Positions 38,218 through 47,275 of a stretch of DNA of 64,000 nt are shown piece by piece. The notes under the pieces were generated by a model. It worked only from the letters and a program-made list of their open reading frames with translations. It had not been told where the DNA came from and did not search any database. The position numbers were made by a program, and so were the translations under genes. How positions within the stretch are numbered: position 1 is the first letter of the stretch; each line of letters starts with the position of its first letter. The DNA is from Paragemmobacter ruber (GTDB lineage: Bacteria; Pseudomonadota; Alphaproteobacteria; Rhodobacterales; Rhodobacteraceae): NCBI RefSeq assembly GCF_009908315.1, contig NZ_JAAATW010000001.1, forward strand, positions 310,001 to 374,000. The letters are read 5' to 3'.

Positions 38218-39257
38218 CCGCCCCCCGCAACGCTGTAGAGTTCGACCGCGTCTCCATCGTCTTCGGCGACAACCCCGACCGCGCCCTGCCCCTGATGGAC
38301 GAAGGCAGGACCCGGGCCGAGGTGCAGGCCGCCACGGGCCAGGTGCTGGGCGTGCATGACTGCTCCCTCTCCGTGGCCGAGGGCGAAATCCTTGTGCTGA
38401 TGGGCCTGTCCGGCTCCGGCAAATCCACGCTGCTGCGGGGGGTCAACGCGCTCAACCCCGTGGTGCGGGGCGAGGTGCGGGTCTGGGACGGCAGTCGCAT
38501 GGTCAGCGTGACCCGCGCCGATCCCAACACCCTGCGCAGCCTGCGCCTGTCGCGCATCGCCATGGTGTTTCAGCAGTTCGGCCTTCTGCCCTGGCGCACG
38601 GTGCGCGAAAACGTGGGCCTCGGCCTCGAACTCGCGGGCATCCCGCCCGAGGGGCGCCGCGCCAAGGTGGATGAACAGCTTGCGCTCGTGAACCTCACCC
38701 AATGGGCCGACCGCAAGGTAGGCGAGTTGTCGGGCGGGATGCAGCAGCGCGTGGGTCTGGCCCGCGCCTTTGTCACGCAGGCGCCGATCCTTCTGATGGA
38801 TGAACCCTTCTCCGCCCTCGATCCGCTGATCCGCGCGCGGCTGCAGGACGAACTGCTCGACCTTCAGGCGAAACTCAAGCGCACCATCGTCTTTGTCTCC
38901 CACGATCTGGACGAGGCGTTCAAGATCGGCAACCGCATCGCTCTGATGGAAGGCGGCCGCATCGTGCAATGCGGCACCGCGCGCGAGATCATCGCCAACC
39001 CGGTCAGCGACTATGTGGCCGATTTCGTGGCCCATATGAACCCGATGGCCGTGCTCACCGCGCGCGACGTGATGGAAAGCGGCACCTGCACCGGCCCCAG
39101 CGTCGATTGCGAACTGCCGGTCAAGACGGTGATGACCATGCTCTCCGAAGGCGCGACCGAATTGCAGGTGACCGAGGGCGGCCATCCCATCGGCATGATC
39201 CGGGCGCCGGCGCTGATGGCACGGCTGATCGACCCGCGCGGTCAGGGGCGCGCTTAA
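38214..39257 (+). CDS. choV: Choline ABC transporter, ATP-binding protein
   Basis: 347 residues. Walker A GLSGSGKST, Q-loop FQQFGLLPWRTVRENVGLGLE, signature LSGGMQQRVGLARA and Walker B ILLMDEPFSALDPL identify a QAT-family ATPase of the ProV/OpuAA type. An N-terminal extension (FDRVSIVFGDNPDRALPLMDEG) is standard for the family. The C-terminus after residue 270 is a short CBS-like regulatory tail (LTARDVMES to PVKTVMTMLSEGATELQVTE). Completes the choXWV uptake system. Confidence 0.95.
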   Translation: MTAPRNAVEFDRVSIVFGDNPDRALPLMDEGRTRAEVQAATGQVLGVHDCSLSVAEGEILVLMGLSGSGKSTLLRGVNALNPVVRGEVRVWDGSRMVSVTRADPNTLRSLRLSRIAMVFQQFGLLPWRTVRENVGLGLELAGIPPEGRRAKVDEQLALVNLTQWADRKVGELSGGMQQRVGLARAFVTQAPILLMDEPFSALDPLIRARLQDELLDLQAKLKRTIVFVSHDLDEAFKIGNRIALMEGGRIVQCGTAREIIANPVSDYVADFVAHMNPMAVLTARDVMESGTCTGPSVDCELPVKTVMTMLSEGATELQVTEGGHPIGMIRAPALMARLIDPRGQGRA

Positions 39258-39266
39258 GGGGCGGGC

Positions 39267-40349
39267 TTAGGGGCGCAGATAGACCAGCGTGTTCCCGCGC
39301 CCGACATAGGACAGCTCCATCCGCCCCCCGTCCACCGACACAAGGGCGTAGCACTGCTGATCCGCCGGATCGCCGCCCATCTGTTGCAGCCCCAGATAGA
39401 CGCCGCCCTCCGCCCCGCCACAGGCCTCTGACAGGGTCATCACCGACACCCGCATCACCTCGCCGCCGTAACGGTCGGTCTGTTCCGAACCCGCGATCTC
39501 GATCACCGATTGCGGATCGTCGGCGCTGACCCAGATCCCCTGCATCGCCGCGCGCTCGGCGGCAAAGGGATCCTCGCCCGGTTCCAGCGATGCAATCGCC
39601 GCCTCGGCGGTGATATCGCCGAAGAACAGCAGATCGCCGGACACACGCAGCGGCGCCCCCTGCGGCAGCGCCGCCATCGCCTCCAGCGCGGCGGGGTTGC
39701 TTGCCCCGGCGCGATAGGCGATCCAGCGCGCCCCGTCGGCATAGAAGGTGCAGCCCTCGCCCCCTTCGGTCATCCCGCAGCCCTGCAGGATCGCGTTCAC
39801 GAAAAAGGGCTCGCCCGCCTGCCCGCGCTCAAAGCTGGGGATGGCGGCGGCGGCCATCAGGCCCGCCACATCCTCGGCCTGCAGCGGGATTTCGTCAAAA
39901 GGCGCATCGGCGGGGGTGGCGGCGACCTCACCCTTCACGGGCGCAGTGTCGGGCGCAGTGTCGGTGAGCCGAAAGGTGAAATCCGGCGCCTCCGGCCCGG
40001 TGTCGATATGCGCGAAGGACCGCGCCTCCGCCCCCAGCGCCGCGCAATCGCCATCCGCCCTGGGCAGGGTGAAGGCCTGTTCCTGCGTGCAGAAACTGTA
40101 ACCTTCACCGGCAAAGGCGTCATCGCCCGACAGCGTGTAATAGTAATGCCGCTGCGTCAGCGCGCCCGCCTGCACCACCGCACAGGCCCCGGGTTCGATC
40201 CCCCACCAGCCTTCGGTCGTCCAGCTTTCCCCGTCCGCATAGGCGATGGCGACCGAGGCCCGCGCCGCCCCATCATTGCACAAGGTCAACCCCGCCTCTG
40301 CCGGACCCGCAGCAGCAACGACCGCCAGAACAAACAGACCCACACGCAT
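39267..40349 (-). CDS. DUF1036 domain-containing secreted protein
   Basis: 360 residues with a signal peptide (MRVGLFVLAVVAAAGPAEA). The DUF1036 signature follows at once: LTLCNDGAARASVAIAYADGESWTTEGWWGIEPGACAVV, then LTQRHYYYTLSGDDAFAGEGYSFCTQEQAFTL. After an Ala/Pro linker, the C-terminal half (AMQGIWVSADDPQSVIEIAGSEQTDRYGGEVMRVSVMTLSEACGG) is a separate beta-rich domain. Function unknown. The start is at 40349; the longer frame runs through the topA tail on the same strand and is a shadow. Confidence 0.82.
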   Translation of the reverse strand: MRVGLFVLAVVAAAGPAEAGLTLCNDGAARASVAIAYADGESWTTEGWWGIEPGACAVVQAGALTQRHYYYTLSGDDAFAGEGYSFCTQEQAFTLPRADGDCAALGAEARSFAHIDTGPEAPDFTFRLTDTAPDTAPVKGEVAATPADAPFDEIPLQAEDVAGLMAAAAIPSFERGQAGEPFFVNAILQGCGMTEGGEGCTFYADGARWIAYRAGASNPAALEAMAALPQGAPLRVSGDLLFFGDITAEAAIASLEPGEDPFAAERAAMQGIWVSADDPQSVIEIAGSEQTDRYGGEVMRVSVMTLSEACGGAEGGVYLGLQQMGGDPADQQCYALVSVDGGRMELSYVGRGNTLVYLRP

Positions 40350-40429
40350 GGCACCCTCGATTCTGCACCCCGCCGCCATCATGGCCGACGCAGGCGCCCT
40401 GTCCAGCGGCACAAGGCGCGGGGCTCGGC

Positions 40430-43042
40430 CTATTCCGCGGCGGGCTTGCGCGCGCTTGGCTTGGCTGCGGCCTTCGCCTTCGCCTTGGGCGCGGCCTTGG
40501 CGGCCTTGGGTTTCGCCGCGGCCTTCGGCTTGGCGGCGGCGGCCTTGGGCTTTGCCGCCTTCTTGCCGCCCGACTTGCCCGCCTTCTCGGCGATCAGCGC
40601 CAGCGCCTCGTCCAGCGTCACCGCTTCGGGTTCCACGCCCTTTGGCAGGGTGGCATTCACCTTGGCCCATTTGACATAAGGCCCGTATTTGCCGGGCATC
40701 ACCTGCACCTCGCCGCCATCGGGATGCGCGCCCAGCACCCGCAGCGGCCCGGCAGGCGCCGACGCGCCACGCCCGCGCGTGGCCTTCTGCGCCAGAACCT
40801 CCACCGCGCGGTTCATCCCGATGGTGAAGACCTCCTCGACATCCGGGATGTTGGCATAGACGGCCCCATGCTTCACATAAGGCCCGAACCGCCCGATCCC
40901 CGCCTCCACCAGCACACCATCCGCCGGATGCGGCCCGATCGGGCGCGGCAGGTTCAACAGCTGCAGCGCCCGCTCCAGCGTCATGCTATCGGGCGTCCAG
41001 CCCTTGGGCAGGCTTGCGCGCGGCGGCTTGGGATTGACCTCGCTCGCCTCGCCCTTCTGGACATAAGGCCCGAACCGCCCCGCCCGCAGCGTGATCGGCT
41101 GGCCATCCGCATCCTGCCCCAGCACCGTGCCATCGGCCGAGATCGCGCCGCCCTCATCGCCCCCCCCGATGGGGCGCGTATAGCGACATTCGGGATAGTT
41201 CCCGCAGCCGATGAAGGCCCCGCCCGACCGCGCCGTCTTCAGATGCAGCCGCCCGTTGCCGCAGACCGGGCAGACCCGCGGATCCGACCCATCCGCCCGC
41301 GCCGGATAGAGATGCGGGCCAAGGAATTCGTCAATCTTTTCCAGCACCTCGCTGATGCGCAGATCCGCCGTCTCGGCAATCGCCGCGCTGAAATCGCGCC
41401 AGAACTGCGACAGCACCTCCTTGTAATCCCGCTCCCCGGCCGAGACGTCGTCAAGCTGCGTCTCCAGCGCGGCGGTGAAATCGAAATCCACATAGCGGCG
41501 GAAGTAGTTGGTCAGGAAGGCCGTCACCAGCCGCCCCTTGTCTTCCGGGATCAGGCGGTTCTTGTCCTTGCGCACATATTCGCGGTCCTGGATCGTGCCG
41601 ATGATGCTGGCATAGGTGGAGGGCCGCCCGATCCCCAGCTCTTCCATCCGCTTGACCAGCGTCGCCTCGGTATAGCGCGGCGGGGGCTGGGTGAAATGCT
41701 GCTCCGGGCTGACCCCGCGCTTTTCGACCCCCTCGCCCTGCATCACCTGCGGCAGGCGCCCCTCATCCTCGCCATCGTCATCGCGCCCCTCGTCATAGAC
41801 GGCGAGGAAGCCGTCAAACAGCACCACCTGCCCGTTGGCCCGCAGCATCACCTCGCCATCCGCCGACCCGACATCGACCGCCGTCCGCTCCAGCCGTGCC
41901 GCCGCCATCTGGCTTGCAATCGTCCGCTTCCAGATCAGCTCATAGAGCTTTTTCTGATCCGCCTCGACCAAGCGCAGCTTCTCAGGTCCCGCCGACATGT
42001 CGGTGGGCCGGATGCACTCATGCGCCTCCTGCGCGTTCTTGGCCTTGTTCTTGTACATGCGCGGGCTGTCCGGCACATAGGTCGGCCCGAAACGCCGCTT
42101 GATCTCGTCCCGCGCGGCCATCACCGCCTCGGGGGCCATGTCGATGCCGTCGGTCCGCATATAGGTGATGTGGCCCGCCTCATAGAGACGTTGCGCCGCG
42201 CTCATCGTGGCCTTGGCGCCCATGCCGTATTTCCGGCTCGCCTCCTGCTGCAGGGTCGATGTCATGAAGGGCGGCCAGGGGTTGCGCGTGGCGGGCTTTG
42301 CCTCCACCGACTGCACGGTCAATGTCCGGGAAGTGACAGCCTTCACCGCCAATTCCGCCGCTTCCGCCGTCGGAATATCGAATTTTGAAAGCTTCTTGCC
42401 CCCCAGAACCGTCAGCGTGGCCTCGAACTCCTGCCCGCGCGGGGTGGCCAGCACGGCCTTCACCGTCCAGTATTCCTGCGCGCGGAAGGCCTCGATCTCC
42501 ATCTCGCGCTCGACGATCAGCCGCAGGCAGACGGATTGCACCCGCCCCGCCGATTTCGCCCCCGGCAGCTTGCGCCACAGGACGGGCGACAGGGTGAATC
42601 CCACCAGGTAATCCAGCGCGCGGCGGGCGAGATAGGCCTCGACCAGCGCCTCATCCACCTCGCGCGGTTCCTGCATCGCACGGGTCACCGCATCCTTGGT
42701 GATCGCGTTGAAGGTCACCCGCGCGACCTTCTTCCCCTTCTTGATTGACGCGGCCAGCGCCTCCTTCAGATGCCAGGAAATCGCCTCGCCTTCCCGGTCA
42801 GGGTCGGTGGCAAGGATCAGCGTGTCGTCGGATTTCAGCGCTTCGGCAATGGCACGGACATGCTTTTTCGACTCGGCCGCCACCTCCCATTCCATGCGGA
42901 AATCCTGCTCGGGATCGACAGACCCATCTTTCGGCGGCAGGTCGCGCACATGGCCGTAAGAGGCAAGAACCGTGAAATCGGGGCCGAGATACTTGTTGAT
43001 CGTCTTGGCCTTCGCCGGGCTTTCCACAACGACAACAGCCAT
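40430..43042 (-). CDS. topA: DNA topoisomerase I (type IA)
   Basis: Relaxes negative supercoils through a 5'-phosphotyrosine intermediate. 870 residues from ATG 43042 (MAVVVVESPAKAKTINKYLG, Toprim domain; ATDPDREGEAISWHL is the Toprim acidic motif). The active-site region is AGHITYMRTDGID with the catalytic Tyr. Near residue 620 is a four-cysteine zinc ribbon (CPVCGNGRLHLKTARSGGAFIGCGNYPEC), followed by further topoisomerase C-terminal repeats. The last 45 residues are a Lys/Ala-rich tail (AKPKAAAAKPKAAAKPKAAK), common in high-GC genomes and likely to bind DNA. The upstream gap to dprA is abnormally long. Confidence 0.97.
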   Translation of the reverse strand: MAVVVVESPAKAKTINKYLGPDFTVLASYGHVRDLPPKDGSVDPEQDFRMEWEVAAESKKHVRAIAEALKSDDTLILATDPDREGEAISWHLKEALAASIKKGKKVARVTFNAITKDAVTRAMQEPREVDEALVEAYLARRALDYLVGFTLSPVLWRKLPGAKSAGRVQSVCLRLIVEREMEIEAFRAQEYWTVKAVLATPRGQEFEATLTVLGGKKLSKFDIPTAEAAELAVKAVTSRTLTVQSVEAKPATRNPWPPFMTSTLQQEASRKYGMGAKATMSAAQRLYEAGHITYMRTDGIDMAPEAVMAARDEIKRRFGPTYVPDSPRMYKNKAKNAQEAHECIRPTDMSAGPEKLRLVEADQKKLYELIWKRTIASQMAAARLERTAVDVGSADGEVMLRANGQVVLFDGFLAVYDEGRDDDGEDEGRLPQVMQGEGVEKRGVSPEQHFTQPPPRYTEATLVKRMEELGIGRPSTYASIIGTIQDREYVRKDKNRLIPEDKGRLVTAFLTNYFRRYVDFDFTAALETQLDDVSAGERDYKEVLSQFWRDFSAAIAETADLRISEVLEKIDEFLGPHLYPARADGSDPRVCPVCGNGRLHLKTARSGGAFIGCGNYPECRYTRPIGGGDEGGAISADGTVLGQDADGQPITLRAGRFGPYVQKGEASEVNPKPPRASLPKGWTPDSMTLERALQLLNLPRPIGPHPADGVLVEAGIGRFGPYVKHGAVYANIPDVEEVFTIGMNRAVEVLAQKATRGRGASAPAGPLRVLGAHPDGGEVQVMPGKYGPYVKWAKVNATLPKGVEPEAVTLDEALALIAEKAGKSGGKKAAKPKAAAAKPKAAAKPKAAKAAPKAKAKAAAKPSARKPAAE

Positions 43043-43543
43043 AAAGACATCCCCTATCCGACCCGAAGCAACAGCGCGGCACCATGTGGGGGAACCTCGG
43101 CGCTTGTCAATGCAGCCCGGTGTCCGCAAACGGCCGTCGGGAATGTGGACGCGGGGTCGATGGCAGCGGCTGGCGCCACAGGCCGGGCGGGCGCGCCGCG
43201 CCGCCAATCATCGGGGGCTTTGCGACAGAACGGCGCGGCCCCGCGACAGGATGGCACCGTGGCCTTGCGGCGGCGGGGCAGAAGAGCCCGCGTCACAGCA
43301 GGCGGCGGCCGGGCGGCGCGGCAGCGACCTCGCACGTTCACGCCGCGGCACGGGCAAAGCGCAAGGGTGCAAGGGCGTGCGATGGGTACGGGCTTGCGGG
43401 CAGCACGGCTGGGCCACGGCACCCAGCGCCAAAGTCCGCCAAGGCAAGGGTCCGGCCCTGCACGTCGAGCGCTTCGGCACAGCGTGGCGGCAGGGCAGCG
43501 TGACGCTGGCATGGATAAAGCAGCGGCATGGGCATACTGCGGC

Positions 43544-43699
43544 ATGGGTGACGGTGCATGGGTTGACGGGGGCGTGGGTTGACGGGCGCGTGGGTTGCAG
43601 CGGCACGTGTTGATCAGGGCAAGGCTTGAGGGAGCGCGGGTTGACGGGAGCGCGGGTTGATCAGGGCAAGGGTTGCTGGGGGCAAGGATTGCCGGAGCC
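43544..43699 (+). repeat. 16-bp imperfect tandem repeat, about ten copies
   Basis: Unit close to GGGTTGACGGGRGCGY. Clear copies start at 43560, 43576, 43638, 43654 and 43670, with shortened or 17-bp variants between them (43592, 43609, 43624, 43686). The period is not a multiple of three and there is no gene. Confidence 0.75.
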
Positions 43700-43780
43700 A
43701 CCGATTAAAGGACACGGCATATCTTAAGGGCAGCACGTCGCAGGCCACGGCATAGTGTCAGGACGGCCGCTAGGGTCGCC

Positions 43781-43950
43781 ATGCGGTCATGTTGGCCATC
43801 CCGTTGTGTTGGCCACCCCGCCATGTTTGCCACGCCGCCATATTCGCCATTCGGCCATGTTCGCCACATGACCATGTTCGCCACCCCGCCAAGTGCACCA
43901 CACCGCCGTGTTCGCCACGCCGTCATCCTTGCCACGGGGGCCATGTTCCC
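43781..43950 (+). repeat. 17-bp minisatellite, ten contiguous copies
   Basis: Ten units of exactly 17 bases starting at 43781 and every 17 bases to 43934; consensus ACCCCGCCATGTTCGCC. Units differ at a few positions each but never in length. Since 17 is not a multiple of three, each unit shifts the frame, so this is not a protein repeat. Confidence 0.85.
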
Positions 43951-44143
43951 GGGGTCGCAACCACCGATACCGATCTGCCGCGTTCGGCCCGGATCGCGCG
44001 GATCTGCCGCGCCCCGGTCGGTGCGGCAAAACCCCCGACATTGCAGCAGGACCCCGCCGATCGCCGGCCGTCCCCCCGCAATCATCCAAGGGGCAAGGCG
44101 GGGCCGCCCGCCGCGCCATCTGGAACAGTCGGCACCCGCCCCC

Positions 44144-45703
44144 TCAGCACCGCGACAAAAGGCCACCCGCATGGCGCAAGACCTGCCCCTCCACCTCCAG
44201 CGCGACGAGTTCGCGCGCCACCGTCTCGGTCGGCAGGTCAAGATCACGGATCAACTGATCCTCGGGCACGGCATTTGGCCCCAGCCGATCCAGAATCATC
44301 CGATGCAGCACCGCCGTTTCGGCCAGCGACCGCGTGGCGGGAACAGGCCCCGGCAAAGTGCCGGCAAGGCCTGACACAGGCCGCATCGCGGGCGCCTTCA
44401 CCGCCGCCCCGACAGAGCCGGAGGGCAGCCCGGTCGTTTCGGCCAGCGGGCGCCTATCCGTGACAGAGCGGCCCGCATCGGAACGCATCATTTCTGGCGC
44501 CGCCGCGGCCACCCCGTCGGACGCAGCGGCCTCAACCGGCCCGCCACCACGTCGCTGGTCGCCGGGTCGCGCGCGGGCTTCCGAACGCGCCGCCACGACG
44601 GCAGACCTGTCCCCTCCCGGTCGTCCATCGCCCTCACCCGCCCCGGCGGCGGGCGCGTCCGATCCCCCGGAAGCGCCGCCACCGACCGGTGTCGCCTGCA
44701 CCGGCCCAGGCCGTTCCACCACCGCTGACCGGGCAACCGGCGCCACAGACACGCAACCGGGACCGCCACCCGCATCCGCCACAAGACCCGCACCCGCAGC
44801 AGGTCCCGCCATCGCCGCGCCGTCCAGCACGATGCCGCCCGCGCCCATGTTCCCCAGGGCCTCCAGCACGTCCTCAGCGCTCCGCACCAGCACCGCGCCA
44901 TCCCGGATCAGCATGTTGCACCCCGCCGCCCGCGCATCGAATGGATGCCCCGGCACGGCAAACACATCGCGCCCCAGATCCAGCGCATCCCGCGCGGTGA
45001 TCAGACTGCCAGACCGCGCCGCCGCCTCCACCACCACGACCGCGCGCGCCAGCCCCGCGATGATCCGGTTGCGCAGCGGGAAATGCCGCGCCTGCGGGAC
45101 CAACCCCATCGGCTGTTCCGACAGCAGGCACCCTTCCCGGGCGATCCGGGCCGCCAGCGCCACGTTCTCCTCGGGATAGATGACATCCACCCCGCCCGCC
45201 ATCACCGCCACCGTGCCCGTCTCCAGCGCGGCGAGATGCGCCTCGGTGTCGATCCCGCGCGCAAGGCCCGACACCACCACCTGCCCCGCCTCGCCCAGTT
45301 CCTTGGACAGCCGCCGCGCCATCCGCACGCCAAGCGACGAGGCATTCCGCGCCCCCACGATCGCGATCGCCGGGCGCGACAGCAGCGCCACATCGCCCAG
45401 CGCCCACAGAACCGGCGGCGCATCCGGCATCCCCTCCAGCGCCGCCGGATAGCCCGCGCCCCCCGGCACGATCATCCGCGCCCCGGCCAGCCGCGCCTGC
45501 GCCATCTCGTGCCGCGCCACCTCTACCGGGCAGGGGGCGTAATCCGCCACGCCCGCCGCGCGCGCCACATCCGGCAGGGCCGCCAGCGCCGCCCGCACGC
45601 TGCCATGTTCCGCCACCAGCCGATGAAACGTCACCGCCCCCACCCGCCGCGACCGGATCAGCCGCAGCCGATCCACCGGATCGTCATCCTGAAAATCCCG
45701 CAT
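44144..45703 (-). CDS. dprA: DNA-processing protein DprA with an enlarged Gly/Ala-rich linker
   Basis: Loads RecA on incoming single-stranded DNA in transformation and gene-transfer-agent uptake. 519 residues, against about 360-400 in most relatives. Residues 1-75 are a helical N-terminal domain. Residues 78-285 are the Rossmann fold (AIVGARNASSLGVRMARRL, VVSGLARGIDTEAH, HFPLRNRIIAGLARAVVVVEA, SGSLITARDA). Residues 286-460 are a low-complexity Gly/Ala/Pro/Arg linker. Residues 462-519 are the winged-helix C-terminus (ETAVLHRMILDRLGPNAVPEDQLIRDLDLPTETVARELVALEVEGQV). The linker contains a partial self-repeat (RPLAET / RSLAET). Confidence 0.92.
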   Translation of the reverse strand: MRDFQDDDPVDRLRLIRSRRVGAVTFHRLVAEHGSVRAALAALPDVARAAGVADYAPCPVEVARHEMAQARLAGARMIVPGGAGYPAALEGMPDAPPVLWALGDVALLSRPAIAIVGARNASSLGVRMARRLSKELGEAGQVVVSGLARGIDTEAHLAALETGTVAVMAGGVDVIYPEENVALAARIAREGCLLSEQPMGLVPQARHFPLRNRIIAGLARAVVVVEAAARSGSLITARDALDLGRDVFAVPGHPFDARAAGCNMLIRDGAVLVRSAEDVLEALGNMGAGGIVLDGAAMAGPAAGAGLVADAGGGPGCVSVAPVARSAVVERPGPVQATPVGGGASGGSDAPAAGAGEGDGRPGGDRSAVVAARSEARARPGDQRRGGGPVEAAASDGVAAAAPEMMRSDAGRSVTDRRPLAETTGLPSGSVGAAVKAPAMRPVSGLAGTLPGPVPATRSLAETAVLHRMILDRLGPNAVPEDQLIRDLDLPTETVARELVALEVEGQVLRHAGGLLSRC

Positions 45704-45750
45704 CTGGCCCGCCTTCTGCTGCCCTGTCCCCCAAGTTTGAAGCCGATTCC

Positions 45751-45765
45751 TTAATTCGCCGTGAA
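45751..45765 (-). promoter_or_regulatory. CtrA-like half-conserved box flanked by two GANTC sites before dprA
   Basis: TTAA-N7-TGAA, one base off the CtrA consensus, 48 bases before the dprA start. CcrM methylation motifs GATTC (45745-45749) and GAATC (45763-45767) flank it. In R. capsulatus dprA depends on CtrA, which makes the position suggestive. Confidence 0.4.
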
Positions 45766-45839
45766 TCCCCGCCCCCTTTCCGGGTGCGACGGAAATGCCC
45801 GCGCCGCTGTCGCCTTCGTCATTGAAGCCGCAGCGAAAG

Positions 45840-45849
45840 TTTGATCAAA
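45840..45849. promoter_or_regulatory. Perfect palindrome TTTGATCAAA before gabT
   Basis: Ten-base palindrome 52 bases before the gabT ATG in a GC-rich gap. Possible operator; I cannot name the regulator. Confidence 0.35.
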
Positions 45850-45900
45850 TGGTGATGATGTCTTGGGTCCGCGCCGGGCCCCCTTGGATGGAGCCTTGCC

Positions 45901-47178
45901 ATGCTGAACGCCGAAGTCGCCCGCCGCCGGGATGAAGCCATTTCCCGCGGTGTGGGCATGATGACCCAGATCTACGCCGACCGCGCGCTGAACGCGGAAA
46001 TCTGGGATATCGAAGGCAACCGCTACATCGACTTTGCCGCCGGCATCGCCGTGGTGAACACCGGCCATTGCCACCCCAAGGTCATGGCCGCCGTGACCGA
46101 ACAGATGTCGCGCTTCACCCATACCTGCCATCAGGTCCTGCCTTACGAAAACTACATCCGTCTGGCCGAACGTCTTAACGCCGCCGTTCCGGGTGATTTC
46201 CCGAAAAAGACGATCTTCGTGACCACGGGCGCCGAAGCCTGCGAGAACGCGGTCAAGATCGCCCGCATCGCCACCGGCCGGAACGCCGTCATCGCCTTTG
46301 GCGGCGGCTTCCACGGCCGCACCTTCATGGGCATGTCCCTGACCGGCAAGGTGGAGCCCTACAAGAAAGGCTTCGGCGCGATGATGCCCGACGTCTTCCA
46401 CGTCCCCTTCCCGATGGGGCCGCATGGCATTTCGACCGAGGATTCGCTCAAGGGCATCGAAAAGCTCTTCAAGGCCGATCTCGACCCGGCCCGCGTGGCC
46501 GCCATCGTGTTTGAACCCGTCCAGGGCGAAGGCGGCTTCTACGAGGCGCCGACCGACCTCGTCCGCGCGATCCGCGCGCTGTGCGACAAGCATGGCATCG
46601 TGATGATCGCCGATGAGGTGCAAACCGGCTTCGCCCGCACCGGCAACCTCTTTGCGATGCAGATGCATGGCGTGGCCGCGGACCTTACCACCATGGCCAA
46701 GGGCCTTGCGGGCGGCCTGCCGCTCGCCGCTGTCACCGGCCGCGCCGACCTGATGGATGCCGCCAATCCCGGCGGCCTCGGCGGCACCTATGCGGGCAAC
46801 CCGCTGGGCATCGCCGCCTCTCATGCCGTGCTTGACGTGATTGAGGAAGAACAGCTCTGCGCCCGCGCCAATGAACTGGGCTCGCGGCTCAAGCAGCGGC
46901 TCGAGGCGATCCGCTCCACCACCCCCGAAATCAGCGATATCCGCGGTCCGGGCTTCATGGTGGCAGTGGAATTCGCCAACCCGTCGAACCACGAACCCGA
47001 TGCCGGCTTCACCGGCCGCGTGCGGATGGAGGCGCTGAAGCGCGGCCTGATCCTGCTCACCTGCGGCGTCTATGGCAACGTGATCCGCTTCCTCGCGCCC
47101 ATCACCATCCCCGACGCGCATTTCGCCGAAGCGATGGATATCCTCGAAGAGGCCGTCGCCGCCGCCCGTCAGGCCTGA
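45901..47178 (+). CDS. gabT: 4-Aminobutyrate aminotransferase (class III)
   Basis: Transfers the amino group of GABA (often also 5-aminovalerate) to 2-oxoglutarate, giving succinate semialdehyde. 425 residues; GGAG lies 12 bases before the ATG. Class III landmarks: FAAGIAVVNTGHCHPKV, VTTGAEACENAVKIAR, GGFHGRTFMGMSLTGK, EPVQGEGGFYEAP, IADEVQTGFARTGNLFA and the PLP lysine K267 in TTMAKGLAGGLPLAAV. No gabD (semialdehyde dehydrogenase) is adjacent; the next genes are for biotin uptake. Confidence 0.94.
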   Translation: MLNAEVARRRDEAISRGVGMMTQIYADRALNAEIWDIEGNRYIDFAAGIAVVNTGHCHPKVMAAVTEQMSRFTHTCHQVLPYENYIRLAERLNAAVPGDFPKKTIFVTTGAEACENAVKIARIATGRNAVIAFGGGFHGRTFMGMSLTGKVEPYKKGFGAMMPDVFHVPFPMGPHGISTEDSLKGIEKLFKADLDPARVAAIVFEPVQGEGGFYEAPTDLVRAIRALCDKHGIVMIADEVQTGFARTGNLFAMQMHGVAADLTTMAKGLAGGLPLAAVTGRADLMDAANPGGLGGTYAGNPLGIAASHAVLDVIEEEQLCARANELGSRLKQRLEAIRSTTPEISDIRGPGFMVAVEFANPSNHEPDAGFTGRVRMEALKRGLILLTCGVYGNVIRFLAPITIPDAHFAEAMDILEEAVAAARQA

Positions 47179-47200
47179 TCGCGGGGTGGCCGGCGCCGAT

Positions 47201-47224
47201 TGGGTATTTATTGCCAAGATGAAG
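47201..47224 (+). repeat. 24-nt conserved intergenic element (copy 2), gabT-bioM gap
   Basis: TGGGTATTTATTG followed by CCAAGATGAAG, aligned without gaps to the copy at 37346. It lies 22 bases after the gabT stop. Confidence 0.6.
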
Positions 47225-47275
47225 CGGGGGCCGTTCCAACTGGAATGGCCCTTTCGCTTGCGCTAAGCCACAAGC

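Larger units (their letters stand above)
43043..44143. other. 1.1-kb non-coding stretch between topA and dprA
   Basis: No frame on either strand shows a recognisable family, signal peptide or normal start context. The open frames are Ala/Pro/Arg-rich shadows of high GC, and those across the repeats change frame from unit to unit. It contains two tandem arrays (43544-43699 and 43781-43950). The remainder (43100-43540) is GC-rich with scattered GCACGGGCA and GGGCATGGG-like short repeats. No promoter could be assigned. Confidence 0.6.

Noticed and set aside
43054-44247. Several 100-220-residue frames in the topA-dprA gap
   Set aside because: Low-complexity Ala/Pro/Arg/Trp content, mutually overlapping on both strands, no family motif, and they run through repeats whose unit length is not a multiple of three.
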